Shown here one piece after another: positions 1 through 9,111 of a stretch of 64,000 nt of DNA. The stretch's first letter is position 1. Each line of letters starts with the position of its first letter. Below the pieces are notes generated by a model. It had not been told where the DNA came from and searched no databases. It saw only the letters and a list, made by a program, of their open reading frames with translations. The stretch is from positions 124,001-188,000 of the forward strand of contig NZ_JACBFO010000003.1 of NCBI RefSeq assembly GCF_021401135.1, read 5' to 3'. Both the position numbers and the translations under genes were made by a program. Source of the stretch: Azonexus sp. R2A61 (lineage in GTDB: Bacteria; Pseudomonadota; Gammaproteobacteria; Burkholderiales; Rhodocyclaceae).

Positions 1-1380
1 CAGGGCGGTCAGCACGGCATCCCGACCGATCAGTTCGATCACTGCATCGACCGACGGTGTCTGCGTCTGGCCGACGAGGATGGCACGCAACGGCATGGCC
101 AGCTTGGGCATTTTCAGGCCGTGCTTGCCGATGGTTTCCTTGATCAATGCCGAAATGGCCGGAATTTCCCAGTCGACCGCAGCGATGCCGGCGGCGAAGT
201 CGGCCAGTGCCGGGCGGGTTTCGTCGGTCAGGTGTTGAGCCAGCAATTCGGCCGACGGCGCCACTGGCTGGTAGAACACCGCAATCGCATCGGCCAGCGC
301 GTTCAGCGTATTGCTGCGGTCGACATAGAGCGCGACGGCTTTTTCCAGATCTGCACCGGTACTGCTGTCGATGCCGCGTGCCGTCAGGCGCGGCTTGACC
401 TTTTCTGCCAGCGTCGCGGCCGGCAGCGCCTTCATGTATTGCTGGTTCAGCCACAACAGTTTTTCGGTGTTGAACTGAGCGGCAGAAGCGGTGATGTGAT
501 CGAGATCGAACCACTCGACGAACTGCTGGCGCGAGAAGACTTCGTCGTCGCCGTGCGACCAGCCGAGGCGGGCCAGGTAGTTGATCACCGCCTCGGGCAG
601 GAAACCGTCCTCGTCGTACTGCATCACCGACACCGCGCCGTGGCGCTTCGATAGCTTGGCGCCGTCGTCGCCGAGGATCATCGACAGGTGAGCATAGGTC
701 GGCACCTCGGCGCCCAGCGCCTTGAGAATGTTGATCTGGCGCGGCGTGTTGTTGACATGGTCGTCGCCGCGGATGACGTGCGTGATACCCATGTCCCAGT
801 CGTCGACGCAAACGCAGAAGTTGTAGGTCGGCGTGCCGTCGGCGCGGGCGATGATCAGGTCGTCGAGCTCGGCATTGGCGATCTCGATGCGGCCCTTGAC
901 CGCATCATCCCAGGCGACGACGCCGTCCTTGGGATTCTTGAAGCGGATCACCGGCGGCATGTCGGCCGGTGGCGTCGGCAGCGTCTTGCCGGCCTCCGGA
1001 CGCCAGCGTCCGTCGTAGCGTGGTTTTTCCTTGCGCGCTTCCTGTTCGGCACGCAGCGCGTCGAGTTCCTCGCGCGTCGTGTAGCAGTAATAAGCCGTGC
1101 CGGCCGCCAGCATCTCCTGGATCACCGCCTTGTAGCGGTCCATCCGCTGCATCTGATAAAACGGGCCTTCGTCGTGCGTCAGTTCCAGCCAGGCCATGCC
1201 GTCGATAATCGCCTGCACCGCTTCGGGCGTCGAACGGGCGACGTCAGTATCCTCGATACGCAACACGAAAGTGCCGCCATGACGACGGGCGTAGGCCCAC
1301 GAGAACAGCGCGGTGCGGGCACCGCCGATATGCAGGTAACCGGTGGGGCTGGGAGCGAAACGGGTACGGACGGGCTTCAT
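1..1380 (-). CDS. gltX: Glutamyl-tRNA synthetase (C-terminus cut by window edge)
   Basis: Class I aminoacyl-tRNA synthetase that charges tRNA-Glu in the cytoplasm. The protein begins [20 protein letters not shown], with the HIGH-type signature (HIGG) at residues 17-20 and the KMSKS-type loop (KLSKR) at about residues 242-246. Both ATP-binding motifs are intact. The reading frame is open for 460 codons to base 1. The family is usually about 465-470 residues, so only a few C-terminal residues should lie outside the window. The ATG at 1378-1380 is the natural start because the HIGH motif follows at the expected distance. It is divergent from the tRNA-Val gene. A non-discriminating GluRS or a GlnRS cannot be separated by eye, but the length and motif spelling fit bacterial GltX. 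Confidence 0.95.
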   Translation of the reverse strand, partial: MKPVRTRFAPSPTGYLHIGGARTALFSWAYARRHGGTFVLRIEDTDVARSTPEAVQAIIDGMAWLELTHDEGPFYQMQRMDRYKAVIQEMLAAGTAYYCYTTREELDALRAEQEARKEKPRYDGRWRPEAGKTLPTPPADMPPVIRFKNPKDGVVAWDDAVKGRIEIANAELDDLIIARADGTPTYNFCVCVDDWDMGITHVIRGDDHVNNTPRQINILKALGAEVPTYAHLSMILGDDGAKLSKRHGAVSVMQYDEDGFLPEAVINYLARLGWSHGDDEVFSRQQFVEWFDLDHITASAAQFNTEKLLWLNQQYMKALPAATLAEKVKPRLTARGIDSSTGADLEKAVALYVDRSNTLNALADAIAVFYQPVAPSAELLAQHLTDETRPALADFAAGIAAVDWEIPAISALIKETIGKHGLKMPKLAMPLRAILVGQTQTPSVDAVIELIGRDAVLTAL

Positions 1381-1431
1381 GAGGCGTTCTGTGATTACGT
1401 GAAAAGATCGCTATTCTAGCCGACGCAGGGT

Positions 1432-1460
1432 TTGACCGGCCCGCCGTCTTGTGGTTAAAT
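1432..1460 (+). promoter_or_regulatory. Sigma-70 promoter of tRNA-Val
   Basis: TTGACC at 1432-1437 and TTAAAT at 1455-1460 are separated by 17 bases, directly upstream of the tRNA that starts at 1476. The -35 is one base from consensus. Inferred from spacing and position. Confidence 0.6.
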
Positions 1461-1475
1461 GCGCGCCTCTCAAGG

Positions 1476-1550
1476 GGGCGGTTAGCTCAGCGGTAGAGCA
1501 CTGCCTTCACACGGCAGGGGTCACTGGTTCGATCCCAGTACCGCCCACCA
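1476..1550 (+). tRNA. tRNA-Val (anticodon CAC)
   Basis: A complete cloverleaf can be folded by hand. The 7-bp acceptor stem pairs GGGCGGT with ACCGCCC. The D-arm contains TAGCTCAGCGGTAGAGCA. The anticodon stem CTGCC/GGCAG closes loop TTCACAC, giving anticodon CAC (valine, GTG codons). The T-loop is GGTTCGATCCC. The discriminator base is A and CCA is encoded at 1548-1550. A rho-independent terminator follows. Confidence 0.95.
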
Positions 1551-1577
1551 GGGACACCTTCTTGAGAATTGATTTGG

Positions 1578-1609
1578 ACCCGCTCAGCTATTGGCTCGGC
1601 GGGTTTTTT
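1578..1609 (+). terminator. Terminator after tRNA-Val
   Basis: Stem ACCCGC (1578-1583) pairs with GCGGGT (1599-1604), followed by a run of T to 1609. It sits 28 bases past the tRNA. Confidence 0.7.
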
Positions 1610-1610
1610 G

Positions 1611-1930
1611 TTTGCCGTTCACTTGTTTTGCTGGTGTCGCCAGGGGGTTCCTGCACCCCTTTCTCTTGCTCGATTCAGCAAACTGAAGTGAAGGCGCAAT
1701 AGCGAATTTCCTTGGCGAGATTGGCTCCTGCATGGTGTCCGAAAGCCTCCTGGTTGATCTGGTTTCGCTGAACATGTCCGGTAACTGCGTGCTGGGCCTC
1801 GCCCCTGTTTATTTGGGTTTTCTCATGTCATTTTCTATGGCAATAGTATATTGAATTGCAAAAATTAATTGGCGAAAATCAAAAAATCAACAATAATATT
1901 TGTTGTTTTTGATGAATTTTGGAGCCAAAA
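1611..1930. other. Non-coding gap before the Aer-like gene
   Basis: About 320 bases with no supportable gene; the short frames here lack family features or a ribosome site. The last 90 bases are strikingly AT-rich for this genome and presumably contain the promoter of the chemoreceptor gene. I could not identify a convincing sigma-70 or sigma-28 hexamer pair. Confidence 0.5.
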
Positions 1931-3520
1931 ATGGACGCCAAGGTTGCACATCTTCCTGTGGAATGCTTCCTCGAACCGGGTAAGCCCATCGTGACGAAAA
2001 CCGATCTGCAAGGGCGGATCATCTATGCGAACGACTCTTTCGTCCGGATCAGCGGTTTCTCCCGGGAGGAGCTGATCGGAGCGAATCACAATATCGTCAG
2101 GCATCCTGACATGCCGTCCGAAGCTTTTGCCGATCTATGGCGAGTGATCCGCCTGGGGGCGCCGTGGCGCGGTCTGGTCAAGAACCGCACGAAAGGCGGC
2201 GATTATTACTGGGTGGAAGCGTTCGTCACGCCGATTACCGAAGACGGCAGGATCGTCGGCTTCATGTCGGTCCGTAGTACGCCGGAACGTCAGCAGGTGG
2301 ATGCCGCGGAACGTCTGTATGCCGAACTGCGCGCAGGTCGGGGGATGTTGCCGGCGACGCGTCTGCCGAGGTCATTCAACGGCTTGCGGCGTGGCGTGTT
2401 TGCGATTTGCCTGGCCGGCGGCGCCAGTGCCGTTGTGGCGGCGGCGCTGGGGCAGGGTGCAGCGATGCTGGGCGGTGTTGCGGCTGCATTGAGTTTTCCG
2501 CTACTTGCCGTTGTTTGTGAGTTTCAGTTGTTCCGGCCATTGAACAATGTATCCACCGCAGTTCGGCAACTCGACGAAGGCAAACTGGATCGTCCGATCC
2601 GGCTCGGTGGTTTTCTGGATGGTCTGTCGGCGCAACTCGAGGCGACACGCATTCATCTGCGTGCCATCTTTGCCGATGTGCTGGTTTCCGCACGGGCGGT
2701 TGAAGATCGGGCGCACAGCCTGGATTCGGCGATGGCGACACTGATTGCCGAGTCCGGGCGGCAGCGGGAACGCATCATGCAGATGGCTGCGACCATGGAG
2801 CAGATGAGCGTCTCGATCAACGAAATATCGAGCAACACGCAGTTGTCTCTGGATGCTGCCACGCATACCGAGACCGAATCGACGTCGAGCATGAACAGCA
2901 TGAATGAGGGGGTGCGTCTGAGTCATCAGGTGACGGCAACGGTCGAACAGTCGCAGGCCCGGATAGGCGAAGTCAATACGTCGATTCAAGGAATCACGCG
3001 TGTGTCGCAGATCATTCGGGATATCGCCGATCAGACGAACTTGCTGGCGTTGAACGCCGCAATCGAGGCTGCGCGGGCCGGCGATCAGGGGCGGGGATTT
3101 GCGGTGGTGGCCGACGAGGTGCGCACGCTGGCCGAAAGAACGGCGACCAGTACGCTGGAAATCGGCCGGCTGGTGTCGGACATTTCCCGGCAATCGGAAG
3201 TGGCGGTCGAAACCATGCGTCAGGTGGTGAGCAATGCGACGATGAGTCGCGAAGCCATCGAGGAAAACGGCGGGCATCTGGCGTTGATTCAGGAAGCCAG
3301 CCGACAGGCGACAAAATTCGCGCAGGAGATCACGCTGATGCTTGAAGAGCAGTCTGCCGCGTCGCATCAAATCGCCAATTCCATGGAAGAGATTTCATCG
3401 TCGGTGGAAACGAGTAGCCACGAAATTTCCACCGTTGGCACAGCAACCCGCGACCTGCGGGATACTTCCGTCGAATTGCGATCCTTGGTCAAGCATCTGG
3501 AAGCTTCGATCAGTGCCTGA
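1931..3520 (+). CDS. Aer-like PAS-domain methyl-accepting chemotaxis protein
   Basis: Membrane-anchored chemoreceptor of the aerotaxis/redox type. An N-terminal PAS domain (about residues 15-120) carries the Aer-like string [11 protein letters not shown] and the later WRGLVKNR and YYWVEAF blocks, as in FAD-binding Aer PAS domains. A hydrophobic hairpin lies around residues 155-200. There is no periplasmic sensor, so sensing is cytoplasmic. A HAMP-like linker follows, then a long signalling helix with the conserved tip around residue 363 ([18 protein letters not shown]) that contacts CheA/CheW. The ATG at 1931 is chosen because GGAG (1921-1924) sits 6 bases before it; an upstream in-frame TTG at 1919 overlaps that ribosome site. 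Two small genes follow on the same strand. Confidence 0.9.
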   Translation: MDAKVAHLPVECFLEPGKPIVTKTDLQGRIIYANDSFVRISGFSREELIGANHNIVRHPDMPSEAFADLWRVIRLGAPWRGLVKNRTKGGDYYWVEAFVTPITEDGRIVGFMSVRSTPERQQVDAAERLYAELRAGRGMLPATRLPRSFNGLRRGVFAICLAGGASAVVAAALGQGAAMLGGVAAALSFPLLAVVCEFQLFRPLNNVSTAVRQLDEGKLDRPIRLGGFLDGLSAQLEATRIHLRAIFADVLVSARAVEDRAHSLDSAMATLIAESGRQRERIMQMAATMEQMSVSINEISSNTQLSLDAATHTETESTSSMNSMNEGVRLSHQVTATVEQSQARIGEVNTSIQGITRVSQIIRDIADQTNLLALNAAIEAARAGDQGRGFAVVADEVRTLAERTATSTLEIGRLVSDISRQSEVAVETMRQVVSNATMSREAIEENGGHLALIQEASRQATKFAQEITLMLEEQSAASHQIANSMEEISSSVETSSHEISTVGTATRDLRDTSVELRSLVKHLEASISA

Positions 3521-3524
3521 ATCC

Positions 3525-3552
3525 GCCAGCCGCAAAGTGACTCGCGGCTGGC
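3525..3552 (+). terminator. Stem-loop after the chemoreceptor gene
   Basis: GCCAGCCGC (3525-3533) pairs perfectly with GCGGCTGGC (3544-3552), a 9-bp stem 5 bases after the stop codon. No T-run follows, so it may stabilise or process the transcript rather than terminate it. Confidence 0.45.
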
Positions 3553-3609
3553 AAGATTCCGGAAATGGTGTAAAGTCAAAGTGTGTTTTCAGGTTTTGTG
3601 GAGGCAATC

Positions 3610-3822
3610 ATGGAAGTCGCATCCGTTGGCGCATCCGGCGCCTACAGCAACAACACCGTTCAATCGGCCCGCCCCCAGCCTGCCGCTCAGGAGCAGCAGC
3701 AGGTCGAGCGTCGCGAACAGCAACGTCAGGAACGCCCTGTCGAGCAGACCGAGTCCACCGCACGTCCGGTCACGAACGCCCAAGGACAGCAGACGGGCAC
3801 GACGATCAACGTGACGGCCTGA
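3610..3822 (+). CDS. Small Gln/Glu-rich orphan protein ending INVTA
   Basis: Seventy residues starting MEVASVGASGAYSNN and very rich in Gln, Glu, Arg and Thr. It has no signal peptide, membrane segment or Cys, and looks intrinsically disordered. The ATG at 3610 is preceded by GGAGG at 3600-3604 with 5-base spacing, which is strong evidence that it is translated. It ends in TTINVTA. The next gene ends in ALIDVTA, so the two neighbours share a C-terminal I[ND]VTA tail. It lies between the chemoreceptor and that gene and may belong to the same transcription unit. I do not recognise a family. Confidence 0.65.
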   Translation: MEVASVGASGAYSNNTVQSARPQPAAQEQQQVERREQQRQERPVEQTESTARPVTNAQGQQTGTTINVTA

Positions 3823-3847
3823 GGTTTCGGGATTCCAGGGGCGCATC

Positions 3848-4246
3848 ATGATTTCCAGTGCGTCGACGGCCGGCGCTGCTGTCTGGGGCCAGATGCAGCA
3901 ACAGCAGGCTCAGCGTAGTGCCGAGCAGGCCGAGCAGCGTGCGCGTTCACTGCGAGCCGAGGCCCAGAATGCCCAGGGCGAAGCTGATCAGGCTCAGGCC
4001 AGGGCCCGCGACCTGAATGTCCGCTCGGATCAGGCGCAGAACGATGCTTCGTCGGCCAAGCGCAATACCGTTGCCTTGGCCTCGCTGAACGAAGTTCAGC
4101 AGGGACTGGGAGAAATGCGGACCCAGATTGGCAAGGTGGTCAGCGATCTGTCGAGCGGGGTTTATTCAGCGTCGGGAACCTCGGGCAGTGCCGGGGTGTC
4201 CGAGTCGCAGGGTTCGGCGGGGGCATTGATCGACGTGACCGCCTGA
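3848..4246 (+). CDS. Coiled-coil orphan protein ending IDVTA
   Basis: A 132-residue protein. After MISSASTAGAAVWGQMQ comes a long Ala/Gln/Glu/Arg stretch (about residues 18-75) with heptad-like spacing typical of a coiled coil. A Ser/Gly-rich segment follows and it ends ALIDVTA. There is no clear secretion signal. The preceding gene ends 26 bases upstream and shares the C-terminal [ND]VTA motif, so the pair probably works together. Association with the Aer-like receptor is inferred from position only. Function unknown. Confidence 0.65.
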   Translation: MISSASTAGAAVWGQMQQQQAQRSAEQAEQRARSLRAEAQNAQGEADQAQARARDLNVRSDQAQNDASSAKRNTVALASLNEVQQGLGEMRTQIGKVVSDLSSGVYSASGTSGSAGVSESQGSAGALIDVTA

Positions 4247-4270
4247 GTTGCCTGAAATATCGTTTTCCCG

Positions 4271-4292
4271 CGGCGCGCAAGCGCTTTTTTTT
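4271..4292 (+). terminator. Weak terminator-like element
   Basis: A short GC-rich GCGC/GCGC self-complementary stretch is followed directly by eight T residues (4285-4292), after the coiled-coil gene. The stem is short. Confidence 0.35.
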
Positions 4293-4308
4293 CGTCTGGC
4301 CGCAGACT

Positions 4309-4320
4309 TGCGGTCGACCG
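4309..4320. repeat. GGTCGACC palindrome, copy 1
   Basis: TGCGGTCGACCG in the gap before the FolB-like gene, itself flanked by CAGAC and GTCTG arms. One of nine intergenic copies of the TGCGGTCGACCGCA palindrome in this window. Confidence 0.6.
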
Positions 4321-4335
4321 TCTGTCGAGGAAAAA

Positions 4336-4719
4336 ATGCAGGACAATCACTGGTGTGCATCGGTGGATGCGACCATCCAGTTGCGGACTGGTTGCAATCC
4401 GCTTGAACAGCATGGGCCGCAGGCCGTCATCGTGCATGCCGATGCCTGGGCGCCGATCGAATCGGTCGGGAATCCGCACGACATTCGCGAAGTCGTCGAC
4501 TATGAAGTGATCTTCCTGGCCATCCGCGCCCTTGAGGCCGACCCGCATGCCGAATGTCTGGAATCGAGCATCCTGAAGGTCATGGATGCCATCTTTTCCA
4601 TTTCCATCGTCAGTTCCGCTTTCGTTTCAATGCACAAGCCCCATGTTTATAACGGCCAGGGGATGCCGGCGATTTCGCTGAGGCTGACGCGCGAGCGCTG
4701 GCGGAAGATGCGTTCGTGA
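4336..4719 (+). CDS. FolB/FolX-like dihydroneopterin aldolase family protein
   Basis: A 127-residue protein resembling the tunnelling-fold pterin enzymes (dihydroneopterin aldolase/epimerase). The family pattern is visible as an early PQAVIVHADAW strand, then DYEVIFLAIRAL, a LESSILKVMDAIF helix with the Glu expected to anchor the pterin, and a late MHKPHVYN with the usual K-P pair. The ATG at 4336 follows GAGGAAAAA. Its TGA overlaps the GTG start of the dihydrofolate-reductase gene by four bases (GTGA), implying translational coupling. The pair could act in folate synthesis or make a reduced monapterin-type cofactor as FolX/FolM do; sequence alone cannot decide. The N-terminus is longer than in most FolB proteins. 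Confidence 0.65.
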   Translation: MQDNHWCASVDATIQLRTGCNPLEQHGPQAVIVHADAWAPIESVGNPHDIREVVDYEVIFLAIRALEADPHAECLESSILKVMDAIFSISIVSSAFVSMHKPHVYNGQGMPAISLRLTRERWRKMRS

Positions 4720-5234
4720 TTGCCGCGATTGCCGCTGTTTCGGCCAACGGCATGCTTGGGCTGGAAAACTGGCTGCCTTGGGATATTCCCGAAGAACTGG
4801 CGTATTTCGAGCGCACCGTAGCCGGTGCCGCCTTGGTCGTCGGCCGGCTGACCTATGAATCGATGCCCGAAGTGCCGCCGGATACCTTCGTCATTTCGTC
4901 GAGGGATGATTGGGTGCCGCGCACCGGTTGTCGGCGCGAGTCGTCCGTCGAAACAGCGTTGCTGGCGGCGCTGGCAACGGGGAAAGCAGTGTTCGTGATT
5001 GGCGGAGCATCGGTCTATCGGGCAGCCTGGCCGTATTGTCAGCGCTTTTATCTGACTCGCATCGAACGCGAGTTTTCGGGCGATACCCTGTTTCCCCAGG
5101 AGATTCCGCTGCACGAATGGCAGGTGCTGGACGAGCGGGTCGAGACCTATCTCGAGCGAAAGTCCGCGCAGCCGGTTCGTTGCCGCTTTCTTTGCTACGC
5201 CCAGAAATCCCCCCGAAAACCGGGTCGACCGTGA
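4716..5234 (+). CDS. folA: Dihydrofolate reductase
   Basis: NADPH-dependent reduction of dihydrofolate to tetrahydrofolate in the cytoplasm. The 172-residue protein opens MIAAIAAVSANGMLG and has the active-site block LPWDIPEELAYFERT, where Glu sits at the position of the catalytic acidic residue. It also has the NADPH-binding GRLTYESMP, the VISSRDDW strand and the VIGGASVYRAAWPY motif. All hallmarks of a chromosomal DHFR are present. It starts with GTG overlapping the upstream stop. No thyA is next door, unlike the common thyA-folA arrangement. A FolM-like role is not favoured because FolM is a short-chain dehydrogenase. Confidence 0.85.
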   Translation: MIAAIAAVSANGMLGLENWLPWDIPEELAYFERTVAGAALVVGRLTYESMPEVPPDTFVISSRDDWVPRTGCRRESSVETALLAALATGKAVFVIGGASVYRAAWPYCQRFYLTRIEREFSGDTLFPQEIPLHEWQVLDERVETYLERKSAQPVRCRFLCYAQKSPRKPGRP

Positions 5235-5292
5235 TTGATCTTTGCCGGTTCGTTGCGCAGAATGGGGGCGCCAATTCCTGGGAAGATTCAAG

Positions 5293-8200
5293 GTGTTGCC
5301 GACCTGGCTGAAAATCCGTATTGATCGCCGTCTCTGGGGCTTGCTCGCTGCGCTGGTGGTGGGCGGTTTCATGCTGCTTGCCTATGTTCTGTGGACGTCT
5401 TACCGGGACGCTGCGGACGAAGCCGGCAAGCGGGCGCTTGCGCAATCGCTGGCTTTCGAGACTTATTTCGATGCGACCTTGCGCCGGATTGACGCCACCC
5501 TGGGCCTGGTTGCCACGCGCAAGCAATTGCCCCAGCTGCTGGCCGGTCACGATGAAGCTGGACGTGCCCTTTTCGAACAGGAAATGGGCGCCTTGCTGAA
5601 GGGCTTTCCCGAGCTTTCCAATCTCCGGGTCATGGATCGCGAAGGGCGGGTCAGCTTGCTGGCCGGCGAGGGGGCGTACATTCAACTTGCGGACCGGGGG
5701 TATTTCCGGGAATTGCAGGAGTCTTCCGGCGACAGACTGGTTTTTTCCGGTGCGGTTGCCTCGCGGATGAACGGTCGGCATACCTTCGTCGCGGCCCGTG
5801 CCTTGCGCGATGCCGGCGGGGATTTTGCCGGCGTGGTGGCGGCTGCCATCGATATCGCTTATCTCGAACAGCGGATGGAAACGCTGCGTGAGCGACCGGC
5901 CGGCTTCATCGCCATCCTGGGCGGCGAGCACGAACTGCTGGTCCGGCAGCCATCGCGTCCCGGTCTGCATGATGGCGCCCAGCCCGACCCGCAAGAACTG
6001 GCCGGACGGATCGCCCGCGGCGAGCATGCCGGAGTGCTGCGCTCCGTGGGGCAGGGGGACGATGCCGGCGCGCATGTGCTGGCGTTCAGACGTCTGGCGG
6101 CCTATCCCTTCGAGATTGTCGTCGGCGTATCGCGTGCCGATGGATTGCCGGATTGGCGCAACCGTGTGTTGCTGTCGAGTTTCGTCGGCATCGTCCTGTT
6201 TGTCGCGCTGGCCGGGCTGGTCGTCTGGATGGCGCGGGTGCTGCGTCAGGAGCGGCGGGCGCTTGACGAGTTGAAGACGCATCGCCGCCAGCTTCGCGAA
6301 GCCCAGCGGCTGGCTCAGGTAGGCAGTTGGGCGCTGGATATTCCGGCGGGTCGGCTTATCTGGTCGGACGAGTTGTACCGGATATTCGAGACCGATCCGG
6401 CGCTCGGTCCCTACAGCTATCAACGCTTTCTCGACAGCATTCACCCGGAGGACCGGCAGCGGGTCGACGATGCCTATCGCTGGGCCTTGAAACATCGCCA
6501 GGCCTACGAGGTGGAACATCGCATGATCATGCCCGACGGGCGGATCAAGGTGATCCGGGAGCGTGGGGAAACCCAGTACGACGATGCCGGCAATCCCTTG
6601 CGGACGATCGGCACCACGCAGGACATCACCGACCTGCGCCGCATGGAATCCCAGATGGAGCTGCTGGGCAGCGTGTTCGAGTACAGCGGTGAAGCCATCG
6701 TGATCACCGATCAGAACAACAACATCGTCGCCGTCAATCCGGCCTTCACCCGGCTGACCGGTTATGTGCTCGACGAGGTGCGCGGCAGCAATCCCCGGGT
6801 GCTTTCCGCCGGCCGGACCAGCGAGGCCGAGTACGAGCGGATGTGGACGGCGATCCGTGAGACCGGGTTCTGGCAGGGCGAGGTCTGGGATCGACGCAAG
6901 GATGGCGCGGTCTACCCCAAATGGCTGTCGATTTCCGTCATTCGCAACAAGGATGGCGGTGTCCGTCACTACATCGCACATTTCACCGATATCTCAGCGG
7001 AGCGAGCGGCCGAGGCCAAACTGCACCACATGGCGCACCACGACATGCTGACCGGTCTCTACAACCGTTTCAGCCTGAAGGACAGCCTCGACCATACGCT
7101 GGCCGTCAGTCGTCGGCAGGGCGGCCGTCTGGCGTTGATGTTCATTGATCTCGATCGTTTCAAGGTGATCAACGACACATTGGGGCATCACGTTGGTGAC
7201 GAACTGCTGATCCAGGTGGCCAATCGCCTGCGTTCCGGCGTTCGCGAAAGCGATGTGGTGGCCCGCCTCGGCGGTGACGAATTCGTGGTCATGCTGTGCA
7301 ACATCGAGCACACCAGCGCTGTTGCGCTGATCGCCGAAAAGCTGATCGGCAGCCTCGGCGAGCCTTACGTGGTGTCCGGCCATACGCTGTATGCAACGCC
7401 GAGCATCGGCATTGCCATTTTCCCGGTCGACGGCAACGACGGCGATGCCTTGATGAAGAATGCCGATGCGGCGATGTATCACGCCAAGACGGCGGGACGG
7501 AACAACTTCCAGTTCTTCGACGCGCGGATGAACGATGCAGCGCTGGAGCGACTGAGCATCGAGCATGCGCTGCGCCAGGCCCTCGGGCGGGACGAGTTCC
7601 GGTTGCATTTCCAGCCGGTCATCGACGTCCGCAGCGGCCGGGTGGAAGGCGTCGAGGCCCTGGTTCGCTGGCAGCATCCCGAGCGTGGCCTGTTGCCGCC
7701 GGGCGTGTTCATCGGTGTGGCGGAAGAAACCGGGTTGATCCAGCCGCTGGGTGAATGGGTGTTCTGGGCGGCCTGTCGCCAGTTGGCCGATTTCCGGGCG
7801 GCCGGAATCGACGATGTCCGCATGGGCATCAATATCTCGGCAGTGCAGATGCGCAATGGCAACCTGCCGGTACTGGCCAGGGGGGCCATCGAGGCGTTTG
7901 CGCTGAATCCGGGCGATCTGATGTTCGAGATCACCGAATCGGTGGCGATGGAGCAGCCGGATGAAACCGTGCGTGCACTCGATGTCCTGCACGACATGGG
8001 CGTGACGCTGGCGCTGGATGATTTCGGTACCGGCTATTCGTCGCTGAGTTACCTGCGCATGTTCGCCCTCGATCATCTGAAGCTGGATCGCAGCTTCGTC
8101 GAGGAAATCGGCCAGGACATCGATGGTCAGGTCATCTGCGATGCAACCATCGGTCTTGCCCACAACCTCGGGCTGCGGCTGATCGCCGAAGGCGTCGAGA

Positions 8201-8319
8201 CCGAAGCCCAGCTGGCCTACCTGAAGAACAAGGGTTGCGATCTGGTTCAAGGTTATCTGTTCAGCAAGCCGCTGCCGGCCGATGAGGTGCTGGCTTTCAT
8301 CAGGCAACGAAATTTCTGA
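5293..8319 (+). CDS. PDC/Cache-PAS-PAS-GGDEF-EAL c-di-GMP signalling protein
   Basis: Membrane protein predicted to make and/or degrade cyclic di-GMP. Order: a short cytoplasmic start, a transmembrane helix, a periplasmic double-Cache/PDC sensor of about 230 residues, a second helix near residue 300 (LFVALAGLVVW), two PAS domains (QVGSWALDIPAG... and IVITDQNNNIVAVNPAF), then GGDEF and EAL. The GGDEF motif at residues 660-664 is intact, and RESD five residues before it is a canonical inhibitory I-site. The EAL triad (EALVRW, about 788-793) and DDFGTGYSSL are intact, so both activities are possible. The start is uncertain: GTG 5293 and TTG 5296 follow GGGAAG at 5280-5285, and the frame stays open further upstream. 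Confidence 0.9.
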   Translation: MLPTWLKIRIDRRLWGLLAALVVGGFMLLAYVLWTSYRDAADEAGKRALAQSLAFETYFDATLRRIDATLGLVATRKQLPQLLAGHDEAGRALFEQEMGALLKGFPELSNLRVMDREGRVSLLAGEGAYIQLADRGYFRELQESSGDRLVFSGAVASRMNGRHTFVAARALRDAGGDFAGVVAAAIDIAYLEQRMETLRERPAGFIAILGGEHELLVRQPSRPGLHDGAQPDPQELAGRIARGEHAGVLRSVGQGDDAGAHVLAFRRLAAYPFEIVVGVSRADGLPDWRNRVLLSSFVGIVLFVALAGLVVWMARVLRQERRALDELKTHRRQLREAQRLAQVGSWALDIPAGRLIWSDELYRIFETDPALGPYSYQRFLDSIHPEDRQRVDDAYRWALKHRQAYEVEHRMIMPDGRIKVIRERGETQYDDAGNPLRTIGTTQDITDLRRMESQMELLGSVFEYSGEAIVITDQNNNIVAVNPAFTRLTGYVLDEVRGSNPRVLSAGRTSEAEYERMWTAIRETGFWQGEVWDRRKDGAVYPKWLSISVIRNKDGGVRHYIAHFTDISAERAAEAKLHHMAHHDMLTGLYNRFSLKDSLDHTLAVSRRQGGRLALMFIDLDRFKVINDTLGHHVGDELLIQVANRLRSGVRESDVVARLGGDEFVVMLCNIEHTSAVALIAEKLIGSLGEPYVVSGHTLYATPSIGIAIFPVDGNDGDALMKNADAAMYHAKTAGRNNFQFFDARMNDAALERLSIEHALRQALGRDEFRLHFQPVIDVRSGRVEGVEALVRWQHPERGLLPPGVFIGVAEETGLIQPLGEWVFWAACRQLADFRAAGIDDVRMGINISAVQMRNGNLPVLARGAIEAFALNPGDLMFEITESVAMEQPDETVRALDVLHDMGVTLALDDFGTGYSSLSYLRMFALDHLKLDRSFVEEIGQDIDGQVICDATIGLAHNLGLRLIAEGVETEAQLAYLKNKGCDLVQGYLFSKPLPADEVLAFIRQRNF

Positions 8320-8329
8320 GCGAAAGGGC

Positions 8330-8373
8330 TTGCGTTGCCGGGCTGCTTTTCCTATGATTCAAACGAACGTATG
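8330..8373 (+). promoter_or_regulatory. Promoter plus PsrA-type operator of the fad locus regulator
   Basis: TTGCGT (8330-8335), a 17-base spacer and TATGAT (8353-8358) form a sigma-70 promoter. One base after the -10 lies CAAAC-GAAC-GTATG (8360-8373), an imperfect CAAAC-N4-GTTTG palindrome. This resembles the known PsrA operator of Pseudomonas. Its position over the start site suggests autorepression. Confidence 0.65.
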
Positions 8374-8390
8374 AATCACTTGAGGAAAGC

Positions 8391-9056
8391 ATGGCCGAAG
8401 TCCGCAACATCGATACCCGCGAACGCATTCTGGATACCGCCGAGCGCCTGTTCATGGCGCACGGCTACGACGGCACGTCGATGCGTCAGATCACCAGCGA
8501 AGCCAACGTCAATCTGGCGGCGGTGAACTATCACTTCGGCTCCAAGGAGTCGCTGATGCAGGAGGTCTTCCGGCGGCGGCTCGACTGGCTGAACGACGAA
8601 CGGATGCGCGTGCTCGACCACCTGGAAGCCGAAGCCGCCGGCCAGCCAGTGAAACCGTCGCTGATCGTCGATGCCTTTTTCGGCACCTTGCTGCGCATGG
8701 CCGACGACAAATCGCGGGGCGGCATGACTTTCCTGCGCCTGCTCGGTCGTACGCTGACCGATCCGTCGGAATTCATCCGCGCCTTTCTGGCGCACGAATA
8801 CCAGCACGTGATGGATCGCTATAAAGAGGCGCTGTTCCGCGCGCTGCCCGAGGTGCCCAAGGCCGAGATCGTCTGGCGCTTCCATTTCATGCTCGGTGCC
8901 ACGTCCTACGCCATCGCCGGGACCGATGCGCTGCGCCTGGTCACCGACTGGCAGATCGAGGCCGAAGACTCGGTCGACCGGCTCGATCGCCTGGTGCCGC
9001 GCCTGATGTCTTTCCTGATCGGCGGCCTGCGCGCGCCATTGCCGCAATTTTCATGA
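8391..9056 (+). CDS. TetR/AcrR-family fatty-acid regulator (PsrA-like)
   Basis: DNA-binding repressor, 221 residues. The N-terminal TetR helix-turn-helix spans roughly residues 10-55 (RILDTAERLFMAHGYDGTSM ... VNYHFGSKESL). The longer C-terminal half is the ligand-binding core with a TetR_C pattern. The ATG at 8391 follows GAGGAAAGC. It is first in the run of fatty-acid oxidation genes, and its own promoter carries a CAAAC-N4-GTATG palindrome that recurs before fadL and the FadN-like gene. PsrA proteins of gamma- and betaproteobacteria bind this kind of site and are released by long-chain acyl-CoA or fatty acids. Assignment of this protein as the factor reading these sites is an inference from context. 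Confidence 0.8.
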   Translation: MAEVRNIDTRERILDTAERLFMAHGYDGTSMRQITSEANVNLAAVNYHFGSKESLMQEVFRRRLDWLNDERMRVLDHLEAEAAGQPVKPSLIVDAFFGTLLRMADDKSRGGMTFLRLLGRTLTDPSEFIRAFLAHEYQHVMDRYKEALFRALPEVPKAEIVWRFHFMLGATSYAIAGTDALRLVTDWQIEAEDSVDRLDRLVPRLMSFLIGGLRAPLPQFS

Positions 9057-9061
9057 ATTTC

Positions 9062-9075
9062 TGCGGTCGACCGTA
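9062..9075. repeat. GGTCGACC palindrome, copy 2
   Basis: TGCGGTCGACCGTA in the 55-base gap between the regulator and fadE. The symmetry extends outwards to ATTT/AAAT on both sides (about 9058-9081). Confidence 0.6.
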
Positions 9076-9111
9076 GAAATCGATAAAAAAGACCTGAAAA
9101 AGGAGACAAAC

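Noticed and set aside
1451..1775. Open frames over and after the tRNA-Val gene on both strands
   Set aside because: They run through the tRNA and its terminator, lack ribosome sites and resemble no protein.
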